DNA from: Gliomastix tumulicola
Lineage: Eukaryota; Ascomycota; Sordariomycetes; Hypocreales; Bionectriaceae
Assembly: GCA_001599755.1 (NCBI GenBank)
Contig: BCHX01000001.1
Location: 5,580,001 to 5,644,000 of the forward strand
Length of the DNA: 64,000 nucleotides
Reading direction: 5' to 3'
Part shown: in pieces, positions 56,511 to 64,000 of the stretch
How the letters are laid out: every line of letters begins with the position of its first letter
Position numbering within the stretch: position 1 is the first letter of the stretch
Position numbers and translations under genes: made by a program
The notes under the pieces: generated by a model
The model's database searches: none
What the model was told of the DNA's origin: nothing
What the model saw: the letters and a program-made list of their open reading frames with translations, nothing else

Positions 56511-58606
56511 ATGGCCGACGCCGAACTCCACGAATTCTTCTCGCCCAACAAGCCCCTCGAACCCGACGTCCTCTCCGAGCTCCAGTCCGTCATGCGGCTG
56601 CACGGCCTCTCGGCGCAGGACCTCTTCTTCAAGTGGGAGTCGTACTGCATCAAGATGGACATTGACGCGCAGGTCGTCTCGCTGTCCGCGGTGCGCAACC
56701 TCAAGCAGACGATACAGGACGCGCTCGAGAGCGGGCAGAACAGCCGCAAGATGGCGGGGCGGGTGTCGGCGACGCCGCGGGCGCCGGGGGGCGCGGCGAG
56801 GGGGGGCGCAGTAGGGGTGGGGGATGTGTTTGGGGTGCTGGACGGGCTGATTCCCAGCACGCCTGCGAGCACGGGGGGCAAGATTGGTGGGAGTGCGAGG
56901 CCGAAGAGGGTGGTGGTTGAGAATGTGGGGAGTTCGCCTGCGACGAGTGGGATGCGGGATCAGTTGAAGTCTATGGACGTCAATGGGGCTGCTCCGTAAG
57001 TTATTTTTTTTTCTACCGTTTGATGGGAGCGCAGGCTGATCTAGATGGGGTGCAAGGGGCCTGGCATTCGCCGATCGCGCAAGCGCAGGAGATATCGTCG
57101 AGGTCCTCAACGGACACCTCCCCGCGGCCGAGGCACCGATCGCCCCGTTCCCGGAATCCCGGATCAAGCTCACGGCCGCCTCGGACCAGAAGAAGATGGC
57201 CTACAAGCCGCTGGCCATGAAGCTGTCCGAGGCGAGCGAGATCCTCGACGACCGCATCGACGAGTTCGCGACCATCGTCCAGGACCACCACAAGCTCGAG
57301 GACTCGGCGTTCGGCAGCGCCGCCAGCCAGGGCACGACGGAGATCGTGGCCGTGGGGCGGATCGCGTCCGACTCGCCCGAGGGGAAGCTGAACGCCGCGT
57401 CGATGGTGCTGGAGACGTCGCGGCGGACGGGCAACGGGCTGCGGGTGCCGCTGAATATGAGCAAGATCCGGCAGTGGAGCTTCTTCCCGGGCGAGATTGC
57501 GGCTTTCAAGGGCAGCAATGCGTCGGGTCAGGAGTTCGTGGTGAGCGAGATCCTGCCCTTCCCGCTGCTGCCCAGCGCGGCGTCATCCACGGCGGCCATG
57601 GAGGCCCATCGGGACAGGCTCAAGGGCGGTCCCGATGCGATGGACTCGGATTCGGATCCGCTGCCGCTGAATATCATGTTCGCGGCGGGGCCTTACACGC
57701 CGGACGACAACCTGGATTTCGAGCCGCTGCACGCCTTGTGCAGCCAGGCTGCTGACACGTATGCTGACACGCTGATCCTCAATGGTCCGTTCATCGATAT
57801 CGACCACCCTCTGATTGCCACTGGCGACTTCGACCTCCCTGAAGAGGCCAACTTCGACCCGGACGCGGCCACGATGAACACCGTCTTCAAGTACCTCTTC
57901 TCCCCCGCCCTCAACCGCCTCGCAGCCTCCAACCCGCACCTCACCATCATCCTCGTCCCTTCAGTCCGCGACGTCATCGATAAGCACGTCTCCTGGCCCC
58001 AGGACACCATCCCACGCAAGGAGCTCGGCCTGCCCAAGTCCGTGCGCATTGTGTCCAACCCCATGTCCCTAGCCATCAATGAGGTCGTCCTAGGTCTCTC
58101 AAGCCAGGATGTGCTTCACGAGCTCAGGGGTGAAGAGGTGCACAAGGGGCTAGTCGGACAGGATCTCATGGAGAGGCTGTGTCGATACCTAGTCAAGCAG
58201 AGACATTATTTCCCGCTGTTCCCTTCAACGGATAGGAAGAGGCTGCCGAAGACGGGGACGGAGGAGGGTGTGGCGACAGGCGCGGTGCTGGATGTGAGCT
58301 ACATGAAGCTGGGCGAGATGGTGAATGTGCGGCCGGACATCATGGTCACGCCGAGTGCCCTGCCCACTTTCGCGAAGGTAAGCGATCCTCAACTAGGGGT
58401 GATTTTTACCATAGACTGACCAAGACTCTGCATAGGTCGTTGAAAGCGTGCTAGTCATCAACCCAGGAACTCTCTCCAAACGACGTGGCGCCGGGACATA
58501 CGCAAGGATGTCTCTGAGCCCCTTGTCCCTGGACGACGACAGCATAGCCGGCATGTATAGTCACAAGGTATTTGAGAGAGCGCGGGTGGAGATTGTCAGG
58601 ATATAG
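56511..58606 (+). CDS. POL12: DNA polymerase alpha-primase subunit B
   Basis: Three exons, 56511-56995, about 57045-58377, and 58436-58606, total 662 residues. The N-terminal domain (ELHEFFSPNKPLEPDVLSEL, LHGLSAQDLFFKWES) is the helical region that tethers polymerase alpha. A linker leads to an OB fold (EIVAVGRIASDSPEGKLNAA, QWSFFPGEIAAFKGSN) and an inactive phosphodiesterase fold (FAAGPYTPDDNLDFEPLHAL, ILNGPFIDIDHPLI, TIILVPSVRDVIDKHV, RIVSNPMSLAINEVVLGLSS). The last exon gives VINPGTLSKRRGAGTYAR. Known role: tethers the primase-polymerase complex during replication initiation. The acceptor of exon 2 is ambiguous: TCTAG before 57045 or GCAAG before 57057, both in phase. An MCB box lies upstream. 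Confidence 0.93.
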
Positions 58607-58729
58607 ATGAGCGCTGGTGCAAGTAATGACGGGCAGATATGAATGAGGATGAAGTCATGAAAAATCCGGGTACCCCTTGTTGGGTGAGGGTGGCAATATA
58701 CATTGGGAGTTTTTAGTTATACAGGAATA

Positions 58730-60175
58730 TCATGAGGCGTCTACCCTGCGCCTCTTATCGCTCTCATAGCGATCCCTCGACGTGCTTCGCTTCCGGCTGC
58801 CTCTGTGGTCGTCGTGGCCGTCTCTCTGCCGTGACCTTGACCGTGAGCGTCGTCTTCTCCGGTCGTCATCTTCGTCACCTCTTCTCGGTCGGTAGTTGCC
58901 GCCCCGATCATCATCTCTGTCTCTCCGATCGTCTCGCCTCGGTTTGCGGTCTCCGAGGGGCATGGCATTAGCACCCTTTGCGTCCCTCTCGTCCGGCTTG
59001 AACCGGTCATCATCAGGTCTGAACCTCTCGTCCCCATCAAACCGATCCCCTCCTCCCCTCCTCCCCTTATACCCATTGTCAAACCGACCCCAGCTTCCTG
59101 TGTCCTCGCTTCTCATATCCTTGTACTTTGTGCCACCCTTGCGACCAAGCTTGGTCATGTCGCGCTTCTGCAGATACTCGGGCAGGGCCTCGCGATTCCG
59201 CACATCGTCGGCGATGCGAGCGCCCATAAGATCCCGTTGCAGCAGCCCCGCAGCCTCGGATTCGTCCCGGAAGAACGCGCCCTTGTGGAAGTACCGCTGC
59301 ATATACCCCATCTTGCCCTTCCCGTCCTTCTCCTCCTTCTGCTTCGCCAAGAACTCGTCGTCCTCGGCCTTGCGCTCCTCCTCGGTCAGGTTACGCCGCC
59401 GCTCGACCTCGGCGAGCTCCGCCTCACGGGCCTCGATCTCGGCGCGCGCGCGCTTCAGCCGCTTCAGCTCGCGCACGCGCCACGCCGCCTCCTCGGCCTC
59501 GGGGTCCAGGCCGTCCGTCGTGTCCACGTCCGAGTCCAGCTCGTTGTCGTCGTCGTCCCAGTGCTTCTTACCCGCGGCGCGCGCGGCGAGGTCCTTCCTG
59601 ATTTGCTCCTCCACGAGGTCGTCGGTGGCCTTCTTGCGCGCGGCCTCCTCCTCTGCGGCGCGCTTCTCGGCGGCTTCCTGCTCGGCGGCGGCTGTCGATG
59701 GGCCGTTGCCATTGCCGTTGCCGCGCTGACTCTTGGGGACGAATTTCGGTCGGACCATGAGGCGGCGGGGGGCTTCGTCTCCGCTGCTGCTCTCCTCCTC
59801 ATCCGAGCTGCCTTCCTCATCGTCATCGCCACTCTCCTCCTCGTCCTCCTCTTCCTCCTCTTCGGTGACGAACCCTTCCTCCGTAGCCTTCTTCTCCAGC
59901 CTCTCCTTCTCTTCTAGCCTGCGCGCCTCGGCCGCCTCAGCCTCCTTCCGCCGCGCGTTGAGGTCGACTTTACCCAGGTTGCTCGTGATCTTCCCCGCGC
60001 TCGCGGCCTTGGGCGGCGCCGCGAGGGACGGCTTCTCCTCGTTGTTGTCGTCGTTGTCGCTGGCGGCGGCGGCGTCTTCCGAGTCCGAGTCTGAGGAGGA
60101 GTCGGCGCCGGTGGGCTTGCCTGCGCGGTGGCGCGAGGGCTTTACGGGGTTTGCGGTCATGCGTTTGGGGGGCAT
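58730..60175 (-). CDS. MFAP1-like spliceosomal protein
   Basis: Single exon, 481 residues, start ATG at 60175. The N-terminal half is acidic and charged (FVTEEEEEEDEEESGDDDEE) with long coiled-coil stretches. The MFAP1 core is RRLMVRPKFVPKSQR, EERKAEDDEFLAKQKEE, GKMGYMQRYFHKGAFFRD, LMGARIADDVRNREALPEYL and QKRDMTKLGRKGGTKYKDM, which are strongly conserved from fungi to man. The C-terminus is an RD/RS-rich tail (RRRRRSRSRSRQRDG) typical of splicing factors. Known role: component of the spliceosomal B complex associated with Prp38. The gene is convergent with POL12, 123 bp between stops, and nothing suggests a break. Confidence 0.92.
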   Translation of the reverse strand: MPPKRMTANPVKPSRHRAGKPTGADSSSDSDSEDAAAASDNDDNNEEKPSLAAPPKAASAGKITSNLGKVDLNARRKEAEAAEARRLEEKERLEKKATEEGFVTEEEEEEDEEESGDDDEEGSSDEEESSSGDEAPRRLMVRPKFVPKSQRGNGNGNGPSTAAAEQEAAEKRAAEEEAARKKATDDLVEEQIRKDLAARAAGKKHWDDDDNELDSDVDTTDGLDPEAEEAAWRVRELKRLKRARAEIEAREAELAEVERRRNLTEEERKAEDDEFLAKQKEEKDGKGKMGYMQRYFHKGAFFRDESEAAGLLQRDLMGARIADDVRNREALPEYLQKRDMTKLGRKGGTKYKDMRSEDTGSWGRFDNGYKGRRGGGDRFDGDERFRPDDDRFKPDERDAKGANAMPLGDRKPRRDDRRDRDDDRGGNYRPRRGDEDDDRRRRRSRSRSRQRDGHDDHRGSRKRSTSRDRYESDKRRRVDAS

Positions 60176-60647
60176 GATGGGCGGGTGTCTGTGCGCTTGA
60201 GGGCAGGGGAAGGGGGAGAGAGGGAGGTTGGTGGTGAAATTGAATTGTTGATGGGATGGGTTGGTTTGGATGGGAATTTCGTCAGAGCCGTATCGATAAG
60301 GGAGCTTGCTGGCTACCCTACACCATGGACATGCGTCTCCAAGGTTTGAGCTGGGCTCCTCATCTAAAGCTCGTGCAGCGTGATTGTGGTGAGTAGTTGG
60401 TTTTAATTGATGGCTGCGATTGATGACCTATTCCGGTAGTTTTTTCTATTGATTTAGATCCATTGAGCAAGCTAATTGGGTTGAGTGTGACGACGGTTCA
60501 GTTGGGACGTGCCATTTTAGACAAAGAACGACATCATGGTGATAATCCCCCACCTTGAGCTCTTAACCTGCATATCCAACATTCTACTTATGACACAAAT
60601 CCAGATGCTGTAACCACCAGAGAAATTCATCACCCATACAAACCACA
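60176..60647. promoter_or_regulatory. Divergent promoter, MFAP1 and RmlD-like genes
   Basis: 472 bp between divergent starts. No clear TATA box or coding region is seen. Confidence 0.45.
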
Positions 60648-61785
60648 ATGCCAGGAACTGTTCTCGTCACCGGCGCAACTGGCCTTCTTGGCCGCCAGAT
60701 TAAAGCAGCCTTCGAGCTGGAGAACTGGACTGTCAAGGGAACAGGCTACTCTCGCGCCGACGGGGTCGACATTCTCAAGGTCGATCTCTCAAGAGAGGCC
60801 GAGGTAGAGAAGGTCCTCTCAGAAGTCAAGTAAGTCCTGCCCCCCAGCTCCTTTGAAAAAGCCACCTTGCTTACGGTCTACTAGGCCCCAAGTCATCGTC
60901 CACAGTGAGTTCTGAACCTCCCCGCTCATCTATACGGCCATCTCACTAAGAGGGACACACCAGGCGCTGCGCAGCGGTTCCCAGACAAGGTCGAAAAGGA
61001 CCCAGAGGGTGCCCGGGCGCTCAACATCGCTGCCAGCGAGTCTCTCGCCCGTCTGGCCGCCGCTCAGGGCATCTTCCTCATCTACATCTCCACCGACTAC
61101 GTCTTCCCGGGCGTCCCCGGAGATGCGCCCTACGAGGCCGACTCTATGCCCCGGGCCACGAACCTGTACGGCCAGACGAAGCTCGACGGTGAGCGAGCGG
61201 TGCTGAAAGAGTACGAAGCGGCGGGTGTGCCCGGTTCCGGGGTGGTACTGCGCGTCCCCGTGCTGTACGGCCAGGCTGAGACGCCCGCGGAGAGCGCCGT
61301 GAATGTGCTCATGGAAGCGGTCTGGAAGGCGCAGACTGAGGGAGCCAAGGTGAACATGGATCACTGGGCACTGCGGTATCCCACGAATACCGAGGATGTC
61401 GCGCGTGTCTGCCATGGTATGTCTCAGTCCTTCCCCTTGCACCACTGGTTCCCTCCCTACCTGGTGGACTGACAGGCGTGTTTCTTCAGATGTTGCGGTC
61501 AAGTACCTGGAGGCCGATGACCGGAAGGCCCTCCCTCAGATCCTGCAGTTCTCCAGCGAGGATAGGATGACCAAGTACGAGATCTGCCAGAAGTTCGGCG
61601 AGATCATGGGCCTGGACATAACAAACGTCACGCCCAACGCGGAGGGCAACGACCCCAGCGCCTCCGTCCAGCGGCCGTATGACACGCACCTCAGCACCAA
61701 GGCGCTCAGAGAGCTGGGGGTCGATGTGGCGACGATGAACTTCACGGACTGGTGGAGGCGGGAAGTTCGTGCCTTTCGCAAATAA
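60648..61785 (+). CDS. RmlD/MAT2B-like NAD(P)-dependent reductase
   Basis: Four exons, 60648-60829, 60885-60904, 60964-61416 and 61490-61785, total 316 residues. Exon 2 has only 20 nt, coding PQVIVH. The Rossmann motif is VLVTGATGLLGRQIKAAF. Next come VIVHSAAQRFPDKV and LIYISTDYVFPG, with catalytic NLYGQTKLDGERAVLKEY (Y-x-x-x-K). The tail WALRYPTNTEDVARVCHDVA and KALRELGVDVATMNFTDWW match the RmlD substrate-binding family and the MAT2B regulatory subunit of methionine adenosyltransferase. In fungi such proteins are annotated both ways, so enzyme versus regulator is not decided by sequence. Cytosolic; no signal peptide. Introns have GTAAGT, GTGAGT and GTATGT donors. Confidence 0.9.
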
Positions 61786-62593
61786 GATAGCCGCAGTGAA
61801 GCACCAAGCAGGGCTATATTACACACCGCCAGACTTGTCATCTCACAGGCCCGCTGATCGATGACGAGCATCGCAGAATAGAGTGTGATTGCCATGATTT
61901 CTGGAGAAGGGGGGGGAGATGAATGTCTGATGTGACTTCCCCTGATTCATCTCGCTGCGTGCCCGGCTTGCTGCATGTGTAAGAAGCGGAGGCCAGCGTA
62001 TCGGGAAGAGAAAAAGCCTCCTCCATCATCGCAATTGGCATCGTAAACCGCGTGTGGAATGCGGCTCCGTCCTTTGTCTTCCTCCCAAAAGGTGGTCCAA
62101 GCAATGCCTCTTACCAAAGGATCGTCCGTCCGTGAGTGCAAAAAAGCGGCTGCGTGCCAGATGTCTGGCGCGGCCAAACAACAAAAACATATTTGAGACA
62201 TGCATCATTTCGGTGCATGCCTGAGCGGCTGGACGCGTCGGTCTACGCGCGACGTCTCGCGCATTGAAAATCGGCCGTGGCTCCGTGACGAGTCGTGGAT
62301 GTTTCCAATTCCTCTTTTCTTTTCTTTTCTTTCTTTCCTGTTTCCCCTCCGCGGCATTGACCTCGTCACTCGTTCAACTGGACCGTAGATACGTCTCGGT
62401 CGTCCATTCTTTTAGCTTGCGAAAGGAAGACAAAGGACGGGGATTAGTGCAAGATCCCATCGGGAGGAGCCGAGCGAGTCTGTGCCGAACGATCCATGCA
62501 TCGTGGCAAAGATCACGAGAAATCACGACGGCAATTTTCTGAGGTTCAAGCTCTGGCACGCGAGGCGCAGTTTGAGGCGATTCGGGATTGAGG
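61786..62593. promoter_or_regulatory. Upstream region of the right-edge gene
   Basis: 808 bp with no supported gene. It holds ACGCGT at 62233-62238 followed by TACGCGCGACGTCTCGCGC, and a TTTTC-rich stretch near 62320-62340. Confidence 0.5.
62233..62260 (+). promoter_or_regulatory. ACGCGT and neighbouring CGCG-rich inverted motif
   Basis: ACGCGT at 62233-62238 is a perfect MluI cell-cycle box. GCGCGA and TCGCGC are inverted around CGTC directly after it. They lie about 350 bp before the start of the right-edge gene. Confidence 0.4.
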
Positions 62594-64000
62594 ATGGCTT
62601 CAGCGGGGGTCAGTGAGGCGCCAGGGCACCATTTAGTGCCTTCGGTGCCTCCCCCGCCTATCCCGAGCCCGCTACGGCAGCAGCAGAGGCTCCGCCGCCA
62701 GCAGCAACAGGCGCAACAGCAGCAGAACCAGCAGCCGCAGAACCCACTGAGCCTCCAGAAGCAGCCGCCTCCAGCGGGCCAGGTCCCTGCATCCGTCTCG
62801 CGCTACCACAGCCTCAGAGGGAAGAGCGTGTCCGCCATCAACCGCAGCAAGACGTTTGATGTCTTTGTCGACGCCGAGGACACGCCGCGAACACCATCAC
62901 CGGTGCCAGAGAAGGGCCTGCGACGTCGATCCAAGAGCGCCGTGTCACTGTCCCCATCGCGGTCCAGCCCCCAGAGCGGCAGAAGCACCATCAGCGGCAC
63001 GGAAGATGAGCTCCTGCAGCCCCTGAGATCGGTGCAGACGGCACCTGAAAAAGTGCCAGAAAAAGAGCCAGCCGCACACCCCACCAACTCTGCCGCCGCC
63101 AATGGCACCACTCCCACTCCCACGACAAATGCCAACACCAGCGCCAATGCAAGGGACAACGCGACTGCCATCAATACTGCCAATCCCAAGCCCAATTCCA
63201 CGCCCACACCGCTCGGCGCAAAGTCTGCCAACATCGCCTTGCAGCCCTCGTCGCCCAGCTTAAAGGCGAAGCTTGAAGCCACTAGACCAGCAGACCTTGC
63301 GCGCCTCAAGGCAATCACCTTCGCCAACGTCAAGCCGCCCAAGGGCCACCCGGCCGTCACACCGCGCCAGCAGGACGACGACGAGGCCGAGCAGTGGGCC
63401 GAGGAGGTTGCGCGACTCGAGGCCGAGACGGACCGCATCTTGGCCGAGCAGAAGAAGAGGGATCTCGCCCGTCTGCAGGCCCAGCTCGCGACGACAGCTG
63501 CGGCGCCCAAGCCCAAGCCCAGGCGTCTCATCCTCGACAGGCTCACCATCTTCACCAAGGGCACCAGCAGGGCCAGCGCCAATGCCGCCGGCAACAGCAG
63601 CAGCTCTAGCAGTCCCAGCCCTTCCACCCCGACGACGCACGCTTCGTCCAGGACCTTCCCGCTAGTCTGGAGCCCGGGGACGACCAACTTCGATAGGTCG
63701 CCCTCGTCGGATACTGACACCACCACTATGGCTTTCTTCGACTTTGCAGGGACCACGGGCCTGAGTGCCCAGATGGACGCCCCCATGTCTGCAAGCAATG
63801 GAGGCGAGAGAGTGAGTTGTACTCAATGTCTGCATGTCTAGGCCAACTAACCAATTCTCATAGCGTGTCACTGTGCGCTGCCTGTCCGCCACCATCAATC
63901 TCCGCGTCACCCCAGAGACGTCCCCCGCGGACATTGTCTACGCGACGGCCAACTTCATCACCCAGAACATCGACCCGGCCACCTGCGTCCTGGTCGAGTG
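62594..64000 (+). CDS. Low-complexity protein with an RA-like domain (partial, cut by right edge)
   Basis: Exon 1 runs 62594-63811 (406 codons, donor GTGAGT) and exon 2 starts at 63864 after CTCATAG and runs off the window. The first 400 residues are disordered: Gln runs, Pro/Ser stretches, RYHSLRGKSVSAINRSKTFD and RRRSKSAVSLSPS, then a charged helix EEVARLEAETDRILAEQKKR. Exon 2 begins RVTVRCLSATINLRVTPE, followed by SPADIVYATANFITQN, which looks like the first strands and helix of a Ras-associating ubiquitin-like domain; a PH domain would be expected next if it is an MRL-type RA-PH adaptor. This assignment is inferred from 45 residues. Repeated RxxS sites suggest kinase targets. The end and the total length are not seen. 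Confidence 0.65.

Overview
This is a gene-rich nuclear segment of a filamentous ascomycete (Pezizomycotina, most likely a Sordariomycete). The evidence is short GT-AG introns (about 47-90 nt) with CTAAC or CTGAC branch points near the 3' end, GC-rich third codon positions, TC-rich leaders, and fungal-specific families: Ssd1, Mkt1, an Ams2/Spt21-type GATA protein, an AA9 polysaccharide monooxygenase, a GH76 Dfg5/Dcw1 protein and an Rds1-type ferritin-like protein. I support 25 protein genes, one of them cut by the right edge. Most models were joined by hand from exons; total coding lengths divide by three and conserved motifs run across the junctions. No tRNA, rRNA, CRISPR array or recognisable transposon was seen.

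Layout. 0.4-5.5 kb: METTL25-type methyltransferase (-), Tlg1 SNARE (+), Gle1 (-). 5.5-15.4 kb: a long gene-poor leader, the RNA-binding regulator Ssd1 (+), then a secreted ferritin-like protein (+). 16-21.1 kb: Mkt1 (-) and ribosomal protein eS28 (-). 21.7-29.6 kb: 2-oxoglutarate/Fe(II) oxygenase (+), an ATP-dependent DNA ligase of ligase IV type (-), short-chain dehydrogenase (+), AA9 LPMO (-). 31.8-41.2 kb: DOPA-dioxygenase-like protein (+), an unrecognised 360-residue protein (-), two fungal domain-of-unknown-function proteins (+), a secreted glycoside-hydrolase-like protein (-). 43.1-50 kb: GH76 cell-wall enzyme (+), dihydroxyacetone kinase (+), SmD2 (-), mitochondrial 3-hydroxyisobutyryl-CoA hydrolase/Ehd3 (+). 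51.6-64 kb: Ams2/Spt21-like GATA protein (+), DNA polymerase alpha B subunit (+), MFAP1 spliceosomal protein (-), RmlD/MAT2B-like reductase (+), and the start of a low-complexity protein reaching an RA-like domain (+).

There is no operon or convincing biosynthetic cluster; most genes are housekeeping and independently transcribed. Themes that recur are RNA control (Ssd1, Mkt1, Gle1, SmD2, MFAP1), DNA replication and chromatin (polymerase alpha B subunit, Ams2, ligase), and secreted or wall enzymes (AA9, GH76, GH-like). The points most worth a second look are the abnormal 5' splice site in the AA9 gene, five NDR-kinase consensus sites together with a degenerate nuclease centre in Ssd1, very small terminal exons in Ssd1 and Mkt1, the long loop in the Ams2 zinc finger, MluI-box-like motifs at adjacent S-phase-type genes, a SUMO-interaction-like motif in the ligase tail, and an orphan protein with a duplicated heptapeptide. 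No clearly new multi-gene system was identified.
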